Positions 36,120 through 48,144 are shown, counted from the stretch's first letter. The stretch is DNA of 64,000 bases from Cryptomeria japonica (GCF_030272615.1 NC_081415.1:598923335-598987334); one strand, 5' to 3'. Translations and numbers: made by a program. Notes: generated by a model not told the origin, from the letters alone.

Positions 36120-39100
36120 TTATGACAATAAGGAATGATACTTGTCAAAAGCAGATTTAGAGTCCTGCAAGAATTGTTTCATCGACACAGCCCAGGACTC
36201 AAGTAGGGAGGTGGCTACTTCTTTCTCTGTTTGCATCTACGAGGCCTATTCTTCCATGGCATCAATTGTGCTCATCTCCTATGTCATTGTCAAGGCATCC
36301 AAATTTAGATAGCACTTCTGAAGAATTTGCAGATGTGGGAGTAGAACCAGTTGTAACTCCTACAAATCTTGAGACTGGGTGCTGATCTCTTGCTCCATTT
36401 TTGCTGACTAGATGTGAAATCGGTGAATCGTTTTCCCATAAGCTATAAAGGAATCATAAGGTGGCTTGAATGTGCTCATGTAGGACTGCAAGTCCATTTG
36501 AAGCTTTTGCTTCTGAGCTAGCACATCATCATAGAACAGATGGGGTTGATAGATCTTGCTGAGTAGTAGATTCCCCTCATCCAGAGCATCCCTTATATCA
36601 TTTTTCTCTTTTTGCAACTCAGACCTCAGCTCATTCAACTTCTTCATTAGAGCTATATTAAGAGCTTTTTGATGCTCTTTCTTGGCATTTGCCTCTATTG
36701 CCTCTTCTAGGCTCTACACCTGATCATCCACTACTGTGCATAGGAGCTTAAGTTTAGCAAGTGATGATTCAGTGTTAGGAAAGTTTGTACTAGGTATCAA
36801 ACCCATAAGAGTGTCCACCGCAACTTGGATCACGTCTTCCTCCTTCTTCCCCCTTATTTCTTCGAGGTGATCTTTGGCAATCTTAATGCTCTAGAGTAGT
36901 TCTATTTCACTTGTAGACTGGAGGTCGATAGGACTGGTGAGGTTAGCCGGTTTAGCTAGACTGTCAGTTGCCTTCGGAGTCTCCATCTGTGTGCTCTTCA
37001 CCGCTTCTCTTTCCTTCTCCTGCTCAACTTTCTTCTTCTCTGCTTCTCTTCTCTTCTCCTCTTCCTTGTTCTCCTCAGCCTTTTTCTTTTCTACTTCCTT
37101 CTTCTTCTCTTGTTCCTTATCTTCCTCTTCTTTCTTCTTTTCTACTTCCTTCCACTTCTCTTCTTCCTTTCTCATCTTCTCATCCTCTTCCACTTTCTTC
37201 TTCCTTGCATCTTCCTATTTCTTTTTCTCTTCATCCACTTTTCTTTTATCCTCCTCTTTCTTTTTCTTTTCCTCTTCATCCTTCTTCTTCTTCTCCTCTT
37301 CATCTTGTTTCTTCTTCTCCTCTTCATCTTTCTTCTTCTTCTCCTCTTCATCTTTCTTCTTCTCCTCCTCTTCATCCTTTTTCTTTTTCTCCTCTTCATC
37401 CTTTTTCCTCTTCTCCTCTTCCTCCTTCTTTTTCTCCTCTTCATCCTTTTTCCTCTGCTCTGCCTGTTCCTTTGTCGATTCCTATCTGTCCTTAGCTTTC
37501 TTATCAACCTGTTCAGCCTGTTGCTCCTATCCTGTTGCCTGAGATGGTGTTTCCTGAGTAACATCTTCTACATCCAAAGCATCGACATCAATAGTGTCGA
37601 TCGGTTCAACAAGCAGGTTTCCTTCATCATCAAATTCTTCGTCTGGTTTGGATATAACCAGTTCTTTTTCAAGTTCATGGTTGGCTAGACGCGCTTTGTG
37701 CGTATGAACCATTGTAGTCATATGCAAATGAGTTTCTTTTTCCACATCATCTATTTTTCCCTCTAATAGCTAGAGTCTTCTTCTTCTAGTGAAGAAGAGT
37801 CTTTTATTTTGGTCAATAATATCAAATAACTCAGAATTTGACAGGTCAGGAAAGTACTGTGCAAAAACTTTCTCCCTAATTTCCTGTTCCTTCTCTATAG
37901 AAATGCACCATTTATTATCTAATGACTTGTATAAAGAATCCGATGTCTAAGATTTAATCTCTAAGGGTGACCGGTCATAGGTGCACAAATACTTAATAAT
38001 CTCCTGTTCTACCTCTTCCTTTTCCTCGTCACTAAAATCATCAAAGTAGTCTACTAAATCATGTAGCAATTTTCTCCTAATATTCTTTATTGTTCTTTGA
38101 CAATGTGTCAAAGGTTTGTAGGAGGAGATGTCTATATTTACCGGTGCCGATGATGCCGGTTCATTCTTTGTCTTCTTCTTTGCTTGCCTCGCTTTCTTCA
38201 TTTTTTCCTCAAAAACAGTTTCTTCTGAGTCCGGTGAGGTATTCCTTGTCTTCCTTTTCCTCTTAAAGACTTTAGCTAGTGCTGCTTACAGTTTCTTCTT
38301 GGCCGGTGACCGCTTGGTCACTTTAGGACTTGCTATCATAACCGGTGCAGAAGCAGCAAGCACTGCCTTTGCCTTCTTCATAGCAGGTTCTTTTCCTTTC
38401 TTTGCAAAGGGTTCCTCGACCAATGAAATCCTTTCCAAATAGGTTCCAATCCTCTTTGCCTTAGGATCTAGGGGTGAGGCAATTAGGGTAGATGCATACC
38501 CATCCAGCATATCATACATCACCTTATAGCCCATAGGTTCCACCTCTTCTTCTCTGGGCTCAACAACCTCCAATATGCATTTTCCATCTGAACTCATCAA
38601 AATACTTGTTTAGAACATCAGGGTAACCAGTTTCGACCGCTTGCAGACTTTCTTTGATCTGCTTGGTTACCAGTTGGTCCACAGACCACTAAATGTCTCC
38701 CACTCCTGGGAAGTAACCTTAAAAATAGAAGAACAACCCAACCAGTAGTTGTCCAAACTTGAACCTTAGTGCATTATCCTATTTGATCGACTTCAGATTC
38801 AACAGGAGTTGGCTTTGCATACTAGTGCACAGGTCAAATGATGCATCCTCCTTTATCATCCGATAAGCGATGTTTACCACTGCAATAGATATAGAGTTAA
38901 TTCTACTGGTTGAAAACATCCTGTAGCTGATCACCATGCAAACATACTTAACCAGATCATCCTTGATAGAATTGATTGTCATGCCTCGTGAGTCACTCAC
39001 AGAATTAGTGAGCTTGGACATCTCCATTTTTCTTACCGTCCTTAGGGTTGGCACATCCCCTATATTGCAGAAACCGGTGATGGCATGAATAGCTTGCAGC

Positions 39101-39456
39101 ATGATATCATTTGTTCTCTCCAGGTACATCTTGTCACCATGGACTCTGCTCAGAATGATCCTTATATGATCCTCTATAAAATCTTCCAGGAAGTAGACAA
39201 CATTGTGGAGTTTCTTCTTCTCCAAAATGTTAAACTCTGGTTTGATCTTCTTATCCTTTCCACAAAATAGACCTAACTGGGAGTGGATAGCTAGAGACCC
39301 TAGGTCTTCTATCTTGCAATCTATATAGTCAAAAATTCCCTCTTCTACTATCACACTAGCCAGAACTTGTGATAGGGCATTATACTTAGACTTCCTTTGA
39401 ATGAAACTTGCAGACTCGATAGATGCACTAGAACTGGTATGAGATGCGGAAGCCAT
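36120..39456 (-). pseudogene. Element D second gene (novel, unknown function), nearly full length
   Basis: Minus strand, from MASASHTSSSAS at 39456 to the TAA at 36122-36120, about 1,112 codons. One frameshift near 38590 and few stops (38778, 37946, 37525, 36890, 36719 and 36407, several at Gln sites). Domains in order: Ser-rich start; helical domain shared with element C (residues about 20-280); EVVEPR...PMGYKV...LDPKAKRIGT block; basic Lys/Ala linker (KKAKAVLAASAPVM); acidic helical block (DLVDYFDDFSDEEKEEVEQE); a long Lys/Glu tract at about 37470-36990; and a coiled-coil C-terminus (KLNELRSELQKEKNDIRDAL). No enzyme motif, signal peptide or membrane helix. Long reading-frame preservation in two diverged elements suggests a selected role in transposition, but the role is unknown. 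Confidence 0.78.
36990..37470 (-). repeat. GAA/GAG-rich tract coding a Lys/Glu repeat in the D second gene
   Basis: The plus strand is almost pure CTT/TTC/CTC with a loose period of 24-30 bp (CTTCTTCTCCTCTTCATC). The minus strand encodes repeated DEEEKKKK-like units, a likely single charged helix or coiled coil. Plus-strand Ser/Phe/Leu-rich frames here are artefacts of this composition. Confidence 0.75.
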
Positions 39457-39985
39457 GATAGAAAATTTTAGGAACTTGAGAAATACCTTTTTGAAACACG
39501 TGAATTTAGGGCTTGTCGATTCTCCTTCACTTCACACTCCGTTAGTTACTAAATCACCGCTTTGTGTTCTCCACTTGACCGTTTGCAGTTTGAATTCAAA
39601 TCTTCTTCGCGGTTTTTCAATTTCTCAAAATCTCAGCTCAAATTGCCTTTTTGTCGCTCTTCTCTTAAAAAAAAAAATTCTTCGCTTGAAAACTGATAGT
39701 GAGAAATGATTTGAAAAATTCTTTTAAGCATATTCCTCACCTACCGTCATTAATGCTCCTCCACGAGGGCATAAACCCTAATTTGCCTTTTTACCATTTC
39801 TGGTCTTCTACCAAATGACAAGTATCACACACCGGTTAAGGTCTTTTACTAGTGTAAACTGGGGGTTCGAGACATTTCATCGTTTTGCTCCCCCTAAGCT
39901 TTTCTGAAGCTTATTTTGTTGGTTCTGTGATTTCCACACTAGGTGCAGAAACTAGGTCCTCTTGTAACACCACTGGTTTCTTCTT

Positions 39986-41188
39986 CTAGGTTTTGTTCAT
40001 GTCCGCTTGAAAAGTGTCAACATCAATATTTCCTTCTAGAGTGACCGGTATATCATCAGATATGTTCTTTCTTGATCTACAGAGTCTGGCAATGTGACCC
40101 AGTTTGTTGCAGTGATACCAGACAAATCTAGGTGCTCTCCAAGGTCCATTGTTCATGTTTCCATTCTTCCTTTTGCATGTTGCAGCAGTGTGACCATGAT
40201 CATGACAAATCCAATAGTTTTCTCTCCATCCGATTTCCGGTTGATAGCCACTATTACCTGACTGATGATTATAAGCATTAAACCAGTTGGGGTTCTGGTT
40301 CACAAAAGATTCTAGACCAGTTCCTTGAGTACTCTGTGGATATCTTCCAGTGTTGTGCATGAAAGACCTGCATTCATATGCTCTATGCCCAAAATTGTTG
40401 CATGCATAACAGTTACCATTGAATCTATTGGATATAGGCTTATCATTTAGAAAATAAGGAAAATTGTTGTAAGTCTTACTCCTACACACATTTGCAATAT
40501 GTCCTTCTTTAAGATAGTTGAAGCAAATAGGTTTAAAGTTTTTCTTACCTTTACCTTTGAATGTCGGTTGCTTCTTTGATGCTTCAGCATTTGCACTAGA
40601 GGTCTAACCTTCCTCATGACCAGAATAACCAAGTCCATCAGTATTCTTGACAGGTTTGACAGATCCAAGATTTTGCTCTAGCTTGACAGTACTCTTGTTA
40701 AACTTAGCAAGTATTTCCTTTGACTCAAAGAGTTCCTTGGAAATAGCAGCATTTGCTTCCATCAGGTTTTCATTCTGAGAGATGGCTATGTTCAGTTCTC
40801 CTTACATGTCCTCCTTTTCCACTTTGCTTGCATGGAGTTGAGCAGTTAGAGCACTGATCTCTTGCTTCAACTTGGAGATCTCATGATCTTTATCCTTCAC
40901 CAGATCTTCAACCTTCCTCCAGGTTTCAAGCTCTTGACACATTCAGATAGTCAGTCCTTCCAACTCCTTTCTTAGGTTGGAGTTTGACTCATTCAACTTT
41001 TCTACTTCTTGAATTAGGGCTTCCATATCCGCTTCATCAGAAGAACTATTTTCAAATAGCTCCATTAGTTTCTCAGCATGTTCTCTCCTTTTTGCCTGAG
41101 AGACCTTATATTTTATCATAAGCTCATCATAGGCTTGCTCAAACTAAGTGAGCCGATGAGTAAGTTCCCTCAATGTGTATTTCCCCAT
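39986..41188 (-). pseudogene. Element D gag-like gene: coiled coil plus four zinc knuckles
   Basis: Minus strand from MGKYTLRELTHRL at 41188; the frame stays open upstream across the PBS, so the true start is uncertain. About 170 residues of coiled coil (KDHEISKLKQEISALTAQL, EANAAISKELFESKEILAKF) precede four knuckle-like units: CFNYLKEGHIANVC (one Cys is Tyr), CYACNNFGHRAYEC, ICHDHGHTAATC (degenerate) and YHCNKLGHIARLC. The C-terminus reaches the stop at 39986. No copia capsid domain is visible, so it is a shortened nucleocapsid-like protein. Four or more in-frame stops. Confidence 0.8.
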
Positions 41189-41220
41189 ATCTCTTTCCAA
41201 GTGGTTAAACTTATAGAAAG

Positions 41221-41236
41221 GTAGGCTCTGATACCA
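41221..41236 (-). promoter_or_regulatory. Primer-binding site of element D (initiator tRNA-Met)
   Basis: The minus strand reads TGGTATCAGAGCCTAC, two bases inside the 5' LTR. Confidence 0.9.
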
Positions 41237-41238
41237 AT

Positions 41239-42300
41239 TGATGAATACTAAGAGGGGGGGTGAATTAGTATGCCAAAAATCTTCACACTTAAACACTTTG
41301 CAAGACTAATAGTAAACCGGTAAAATAGTTTAGTAGACAAACTAGTTAGTACACATGCAAACCAAATAGAAAATAATGCATTTACCCATAGAAGCACAAA
41401 CACCATAACAGAAAGGATTTTGACGTGGAAACCGAAATGGGAAAAACCACGGTGAGATGGAACTCACAAGTAACTATCTGCAGAATAGGAACTAGACCGG
41501 TTAAGGTCTTACAATGTTCTTTACCAAAACAGATCCTATTAGGAATCTCAATCTCTTTTAGGAGATAAGTCTGATTAAAGACTACCTTGCTAGAGGATTT
41601 TAGATCCACAGATGTGAACCACCTTGTTAGAGGATTTACAAAGGCTTTTGGGCCTACTCGGTTAAGGGCTACAGACTTGTCAAAGTTGTGAGTAATCAAC
41701 AAGTATATGATCTATCAAATAGCATAGCTTGCTTGGTTAGATCCTTGATAGCTTGTTTCTAATGCATTCCAGCATTGCTTCAGTCCTCTACACATTCAGA
41801 CTCTCTCTATCTCATCAATCACCTTAAACCCTAGCAATAGCATTGACCATAACAACTATACCAACAATAACTTCAACAACTTAAAACCCTAGACATGATG
41901 TCCTTATAAAGGAATCTGATTTCATGTCGGTCCAATAGGATTACAATACAATTTCCTAGGTTCAATGCATCTAGACATATTCTAGTAACACAACACAAAA
42001 AGCATCGTTTAAGTGTCGGCACCGTCAAACAAAATACAAAATACAGGTTGCTGGTTTGTCAAAAATGAAGACTAGTAAAAATGTGTTATGCCGCTTTGAT
42101 TCCTCGTACCGCTTGGGATCAACATGCCGCTCCAGACTGGTAAACACATTCTACAAACACCAATAGTCTAACGACTATAATACAACATACCGGTTGGAAC
42201 AAATAGCGGTTGAGCTCTAACTCATACATATAAAGGTGATCTCAATGCAAGTGTGTGTCCATCAATGACAATCACAACATAAACATCAAAAATGCCAACA
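41239..42300 (-). repeat. 5' LTR of element D
   Basis: 1,062 bp. On the minus strand TGTTGGCATTTTTGATG ... CCTCTTAGTATTCATCA. A TATA-like box CCTTTATAAGGA lies near 41901-41913 in the part that the other LTR has lost. Confidence 0.9.
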
Positions 42301-42305
42301 GGAAT

Positions 42306-43049
42306 AATGGTCAAGAACATGAAAAATAGATTGCTACCTTAAGGGATGAACTTGCTACTACTAATGGCTACAAAGACAAATTAAAAGCTAGCTCAACAAG
42401 GCTTGATGAGATGCTAGAAAGTCAGAGACATGGAAAGGACATGCGAGGACTTAGATTTGAGAAAGGTGAATCCTCTAAATTTGGACAAGGAAATGCAAAA
42501 CCTAATCAGAAGAAGAGCAAGAATCCTCTGGTAAGACAACCTAATGCTCATAACTTCAATGGTAGATGCTTTACTTGCAATAAATTCAGTCATATGGCAA
42601 ATCAATGAGGAAGTAAAATGAATAATGGAATGAACAACATGAATAATGTTCCTACCTTTACCAGTTAGTGTTTCATATGCAATAATTTTGGTCACAAGTT
42701 AAATATGTGTAGAGTAATAATGAATAACTTCCAAAACAAGAGATGCTATACTTGTGGGATATTTGGACATATTTCTAACCAGTGCAAGATGAGACCAAAT
42801 CAAATGAACTTCAAACCTATGCAGATAAATGTTGTTTGCCATGCATGTAACAAAACTGGTCATATTGCAAATTACTGCAGAAGTAAGAATAGTACCTCAA
42901 TAGACAAGATCAAATTAGATGAAAAGGGAAAGGCGAAGGTGGAAGAGATCAGAGACAAGCATGAGAAGATGTGGGTCAAAAAAGATGAATCTAAAGCAGA
43001 AAATGGATCTACACTCGAACCCGGTGCAAGATCTTCATCTGGTAACTAG
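42306..43049 (+). pseudogene. Element C gag-like gene, four tandem CCHC zinc knuckles
   Basis: Continues the coiled coil (LRDELATTNGYKDKL), then four zinc knuckles: CFTCNKFSHMANQ (last Cys lost to a stop), CFICNNFGHKLNMC, CYTCGIFGHISNQC and CHACNKTGHIANYC. A Lys/Glu-rich tail (KGKAKVEEIRDKHEKMWVKK) ends at the stop at 43047-43049. Ty1/copia gag usually has one or two knuckles. The same coiled-coil plus four-knuckle plan occurs in D. It presumably binds RNA. Confidence 0.8.
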
Positions 43050-43441
43050 GGCTTTATGCCTTAGAGGGACTTTTCATGCATATTCTAAGAACCCCCTCTT
43101 TAATGATCTGCAATTGATTCCAAAAGGTTTTAGAAGGTTTAAATCATATGTGCCGATGTAATCTAGAAGTTTCAAAGAAGAATTGGTGCTCTAATAAGCG
43201 ACTTTGTGAAAATCATGATAACCAGTTGTAGCATTTATTGCAATGGAAAATTATGTTTTCGAAGGTTAAAAAAGGCATTTGACAACTTCATTTGTCACAA
43301 TGCAATCAAACAAATAGTGCAGAGAACTAGAGCGAAGTGATTCAACGATTTTAGTGATTCTAAAGTAAATTTCAGTGCTCTGTTGCAAATCAAGGGATTT
43401 ATCTGTTTAGTCTATCTATTTCCACAAACCTTAAATTTGAA

Positions 43442-45581
43442 ATGGCTTCAGCTTTTGGTATTGCTACCCCATTGGTCATGGAGATTAAGGATGGGGATAG
43501 ACCTATATTCAAGAAAGACCCTTTTAAGTTAGTTGAAGATGATACAGAAGGTGCATTTTTATCGTTACCCTATGACGTGCTTCACAATGAAGATATTAGG
43601 GCATACATCCACTATGATCTTGAGGAGCTTGGTAACATGGATATGTTGAACCTGTATAATAATCACTTGCCGGATAGTTTGGGAAACCTCAAACCTGAGT
43701 ACAAAGTTCTTCAGGACAAGGTTTTTTTGTCGATCATTCATTTTTTGTTGTTTGACAAAGCAGAGTGAATTTGATACATTCTCAATCGAGTTCATATGGC
43801 TTGATAGGCCCCACAAGATTACTAGACAGGCGATCCAAGTCATGATATACCTCAATGAAACTGGTGAAGTACCTAGCTTGAGGAAAGTATCGAATGACAC
43901 AGTGATAGTTACTACTAGTTTCAAATTTGATAGCAAAGCAATCACCATAAATGACATTCTAGAGAATGATGTGAAGTTTGCATCTATGGTGGTCGGATAC
44001 AAGTTTTACCAGTCAAGTAGACACAACTCTATTTCCGGTACTGTTATATACTCAGCCTATCAGATGTTGACTGATGACAAAAAGTATGACCTATGCACAG
44101 TCCTCCTAAATGAGTTAATAAGCAATTTGAAGAAGATTAAGCAAGATAAAAAGAACACTTTCAAATATGGGACTCTTCTTATTTGCTTGGCCTTATATTT
44201 CCTGAATGAGATACCCGGTGTGAAAGGAAAGGTCTAATGAGCCTATGATAGACCGGTGGTGATGCAGATTAAAGAGGGTTTATGGGGAATTGGAGATGCT
44301 GCAATAAGAATATATTCCAGGGATACTTCAAATCCTTCCAAGATGCAATGAAAAATAGAGAGAGGATACCTAAGGAGATTATTGAGAAGTATGAGAAAAC
44401 CATTTACTTCATGGTTGACAAAGATCAATGTCAAATGGAAGTAGTGGAGCCTAGGATAGTATGGATCATGCCCATGGGTTATGAAGTTGACTCTATCACT
44501 CTCAAGGCATATGCTCAACACTTATTGAGTCAACCAGTGGATCCTAAAGAAGGAAGATTTGGAACATTCAAGGAGAAAGACCTTGAATTGCATAGACAAT
44601 TCATTGCACCCACTAGGAAAAGGAAAGTTACAAAGATGGCAAAGCAGGTAGCAGTGCAAATGGGATTCGCCCATGAGGAGGTGAAGCAGGCAAGGGAAAA
44701 ACATGCTCAAAAGGAGTCCAAAGAGGAAACCAAGAAACCCAAGGTTAATTTGATTCCCTCCAAGGTCAAACCTAAAGAGACCAAGTCTACCCCTACTCTA
44801 GTGGTATCATCTTTAAGAACTAGCCCATCTAGGAAAGGTATGTTGAAGCAAAAAGAGAAGCCCAAGAGGACTTATGTTGTTGTGTCTCTGGTGGCCTCTA
44901 AGATAGAATCTAAGGAAGAATCTGGCAAGGTGAAGAAGAAAGGTGAATTTGTCAGAGTGGTGAGGAAGCCACAGTCTCATGGAGCCCAATAAAGCAAGAA
45001 ATCTAAATCAGAACCTACCCCTATTGGTAGACCCAAAAGAGGAAGACTAGTCAGAAGTCAACTTGACAAATATCTTGAGTCTGGTGACCTACAAGGTAAG
45101 TACATAGTTGTTCAACCATTGTCAAAATATCAACTAATAAATGAAATAATTATTGATGGGAACTTAAAGAATATTGGAGCCTATTATGAACATCTAGATG
45201 AGGGAGATCAAAGAAAGGTTGAAGAAGTTGGAGTTTTATACTTGCATGACTTTAGCAAGACTTTGATTGAATTAGGGCATAGTATCCCTAAGGATCTATA
45301 TAACATTATTGATGCAAGGAGGCTAACACCTAGCAAGATTGACAGAGAAATGAAAGAATGAGAGCTAATAAATGTTTGCACCTGTGTTACTCATGATGAA
45401 GTCAAAAGACATTGAAGAAGCTAACAAGAAATAATTCAAAAGCAAAAAAAGGGTAAAGAGATTAATGATTGGTCAAGTGAAAGAGGTGAGGAAGGAGACT
45501 GGGGACATATGGAAAAAGATAATTGTAAATGGTCCTCTCTATAAAGATTTATTCAAGTCATCTCAGTTGGAAGGAAAGCAA
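43442..45581 (+). pseudogene. Element C second gene, N-terminal two thirds (novel, unknown function)
   Basis: Starts MASAFGIATP at 43442 and runs through frameshifts near 43755 and 44250 and several stops. It is colinear with the D gene at 36120-39456. Paired phrases are DIRAYIHYDLEELG with GIFDYIDCKIEDLG; KPEYKVLQDKVFL with KPEFNILEKKKLH; GEVPSLRKV with GDVPTLRTV; YDLCTVLLNELISNLKKIKQD with the D copy; MEVVEPR...MPMGYEV with LEVVEPR...EPMGYKV; VDPKEGRFGT with LDPKAKRIGT. A Lys/Glu-rich region (44640-45000) follows the helical N-terminal domain. No catalytic motif, membrane segment or signal peptide is seen. Cut at 45581 by CACTA element F. Confidence 0.75.
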
Positions 45582-45615
45582 CACTACTGCATTTGGGTCA
45601 AGATTTTGACGGCCA
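45582..45615 (+). repeat. Left terminal inverted repeat of F
   Basis: CACTACTGCATTTGGGTC followed by AAGATTTTGACGG; aligns with the right end, which begins CACTCATACATTTAGCC and continues TAAAATTCTGACG on the minus strand. Confidence 0.8.
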
Positions 45616-45900
45616 ATCGTCAGAATTCCGACCACATTTCGTCGCACTACTGACAAAAAAGGCCGTCGAAAACTCTGTGTCAGAAGTTCTGACTATTCTT
45701 GTGTTCGTCGCAATTCTGATATCACCTCCAACCTTTCTGACGGCCACCATGGATGCTCATTCCATGAAAGAATACCATCACCATCTCGGGCTGTCGTCAG
45801 AATTCTAACTCCAAAGTATAAAATTCCGACAGAGGAGTGCCATCAGATGCACAGCATCCTTGTCGGGTGTTTCATTAGTTGTCGTCGGAATTCTGACGGT
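45612..45900. repeat. Left subterminal repeats of F
   Basis: At least seven copies on both strands of a core like CGTCAGAATTC(T/C)GAC, for example at 45618, 45680, 45712, 45735, 45796, 45821 and 45880. A smaller set lies at the right end, about 54352-54510. In CACTA elements such repeats bind the element's own regulatory protein. Confidence 0.75.
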
Positions 45901-45907
45901 GAGAGAT

Positions 45908-47012
45908 GATGTGGGTCAAATGGCTTTGCCGTCGGTGCATGAAAGCATTGAACGAGTTCTATTTTTTAAAATTGCATTAAACATTTTAATTTATTTGATT
46001 CAGTGTTATTTACAAAAAATGATTATCAATGATGTTTCCTTTCTCCAAGAATTGTCTAGGATCTTTCCATCAGATAATATGTAACATCGAATGACTAAAT
46101 TTTTTCTTTACAATTGCTTATTTAATTTGATTATTATCTGAGCATGAATTAAAATTTATATCTGTACAGAAGCAGAACATACAAGTTGAAGAGTCTCTTG
46201 CAAGCAAATTTCCTAAAATAAAGCAAGCAGGCATTATCCTGAATGACATGGAAACAAGCTCATCAGCTGCCTAGAAGAGAGCAATTGGAGAATGGCAGCG
46301 AAAAGTGTTTAAGGGTGATAAATAGATAGATAGTATGCAATACAAACAAACAATGTCTGGAGTGTCTGATGTGACGTCTCTAATTTATGTCCGGAGGGAC
46401 TAACTAGTTTTGGAGTTCCTACGAAACCTATTGGGCCACGCTTGAAGGAAATCAATGTGTTCATGCAAGGAACACCTTTTTTCTATTATGAGAATGATAC
46501 TTTTGCACTGAAGGATATTTGGAAGTCAATATCCAAAAATTTCTATAGTGTGGAACAAGAGTTGGCGGACTTGAAGTATAATTGTCAGCTTTTAGAAGAC
46601 CAAGAGGTTATGTACACAATCTCCCAATAGAAGAGCGATTTCAAGAATTACCTCTACCCCCCATGACTACTCAGGAAGCACTTCCTCAAATAGAGGACTA
46701 TTGGCCTCCATGGGATCAAAGAAAAAAATTAAAGCATAGACTCTAGACGTTGTGGTGGTGTCCTTCATGAAGAACTCTACACTATAATTGAAAATTCATG
46801 AGGGAAACTACAAGATAGTGAAGAGAAATACAATCTTGAAAAGTGGGAAGAATGGATCTTGGTTTGGGTGGGGCCAAGTCAGGTGGCTCCTCTAGAGGTT
46901 GACGAGATAGAAATCATATTAGGATTTGAAAAAGATCACACTCGTGGAACTTCATGTGCGAGTGATCGATTGCGGTGTTTGGGTAATGCATTCCAAATAG
47001 ATACAATTGCAT
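45908..47012 (+). pseudogene. DRM-type DNA methyltransferase fragment, left arm of inverted repeat
   Basis: The plus strand encodes a degraded part of a DRM (domains rearranged) cytosine methyltransferase. Recognisable phrases in DRM order: TPFFYYENDTFA (motif VI, ENV changed to END) near 46480; DIWKSISKNFYSVEQELAD; LPIEERFQELPLPPMT near 46625; YWPPWDQRKKL near 46690; WVGPSQVAPLEVDEIEIILGF near 46870; HTRGTS and LGNAFQIDTIA near 46980 (motif IX/X region). Motifs I to V, with the SAM site and the catalytic Cys, are absent. The upstream third (45908-46170) includes intron-like AT-rich sequence and a TCTGTACAG acceptor-like site, so genomic DNA was captured, not cDNA. Frameshifts near 46395 and 46620, and stops, make it non-coding. 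Confidence 0.82.
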
Positions 47013-47037
47013 TCCAAATGGGTAATGTCTTGATGGC
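47013..47037. other. Loop between the two DRM arms
   Basis: Twenty-five bases of non-paired sequence at the centre of the inverted repeat. Confidence 0.8.
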
Positions 47038-48144
47038 ATGCAACTGTATCTATTTGGACTGCATTACCCAAACACTGAAATCGATCACTCACACACGAAG
47101 TTCCATGAGTGTGATCTTTTTCAAATCCTAATATGATTTCTATATCATCAACCTCTAGAGAAGCCACCTTACTTGGCCCCACCCAAACCAAGATCCATTC
47201 TTCCCACTTTTCAAGATTGTATTTCTCTTCACTATCTTGCAGTTTCCCTCGTGAATTTTCAATTATAGTGTAGAGTTCTTCACGAAGGACACCACCACAT
47301 CGTCTAGAGTCTATGCTTTAATTTTTTTCTTTGATCCCATGGAGGCCAATAGTCCTCTGTTTGAGGAAGTGCTTCCTGAATAGTCATGGGGGGGAGAGGT
47401 AATTCTTGAAATCACTCTTCTATTGGGAGATTGTGTACATAACCTCTTGGTCTTTTGAAAGTTGACAATTATACTTCGAGTCCGCCAACTCTTGTTCCAC
47501 ACTATAGAAATTTTTGGATATTGAGTTCCAAATATCCCTTGGTGCAAAAGTATCATTCTCATAATAGAAAAAAGGTGTTCCTTGCATGAACACATTGATT
47601 TCCTCCAAGCATGGCCCAATAGGTTTTTCAGGAACTCCAAAACCAGTTAGACCCTCCGGACATAAATTAGAGACGTCACATCAGACACTCCAGACATTGT
47701 TTGTTTGTATTGCATACTATCTATCTATTTATCACCCTTAAACACTTTCCTCTGCCATTCTCCAATTTCTCTCTTCTAGGCAGCTGATGAGCTTGTTTCC
47801 ATGTCATTCAAGATAATGCCTGCTTGCTTTCTTTTAGGAAATTTGCTTGCACATGACTCTTCAACTTGTATGTTCTGCTTCCATACAGATATAAATTTTA
47901 ATTCACGCTCAGATAATAATTAAATAAAATAAGCATTTGTAATGAAAAGATTTAATCATTCGATGTTACATATTATCTGATGGAAAGATCCTAGACAATT
48001 CTTGGAGAAAGGAAACATCATTGATAAACATTTTTTGCAAATAACATTGAATCAAATAAATTAAAAATGTTTCATGTAATTTTTAAAAGTAGAACTCATT
48101 CAATGCTTTCATGCACCGATGGCAAAGCCATCTGACCCACACCA
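47038..48144 (-). pseudogene. DRM-type DNA methyltransferase fragment, right arm of inverted repeat
   Basis: Reverse-complement copy of 45908-47012. On the minus strand: GTPFFYYENDTFAPRDIW, SKNFYSVEQELADSKYNC, WVGPSKVASLEVDDIEIILGF, HTHGTS and LGNAVQIDTVACH. The order and the intron-like outer part are the same as in the left arm. The arms differ by scattered substitutions (for example GAACGAG against GAATGAG near the outer end), so the repeat is not brand new. The outer boundary is at the TGACCCACAC/GTGTGGGTCA match. Confidence 0.82.

Larger units (their letters stand above)
35544..42300 (-). mobile_element. Element D, second member of the gag plus novel-gene family, inserted in C
   Basis: Perfect TSD ggaat at 35539-35543 and 42301-42305. 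Right (5') LTR 41239-42300; left (3') LTR 35544-35820 is an internally deleted copy. PBS for initiator tRNA-Met at 41236-41221, polypurine tract at 35834-35821. The interior has only a coiled-coil and four-knuckle gag-like gene and a second gene of about 1,112 codons, with no pol. Gene order and content match C, but the protein sequences are well diverged, so C and D are separate subfamilies. Confidence 0.93.

Noticed and set aside
36937-37688. Ser/Phe- and Leu/Phe-rich frames on the plus strand
   Set aside because: Shadows of the CTT/CTC-rich strand opposite the Lys/Glu tract of the D second gene.
46859-47191. Two overlapping opposite-strand genes at the centre of F
   Set aside because: They are the two arms of the DRM inverted repeat read in opposite directions, not separate genes.
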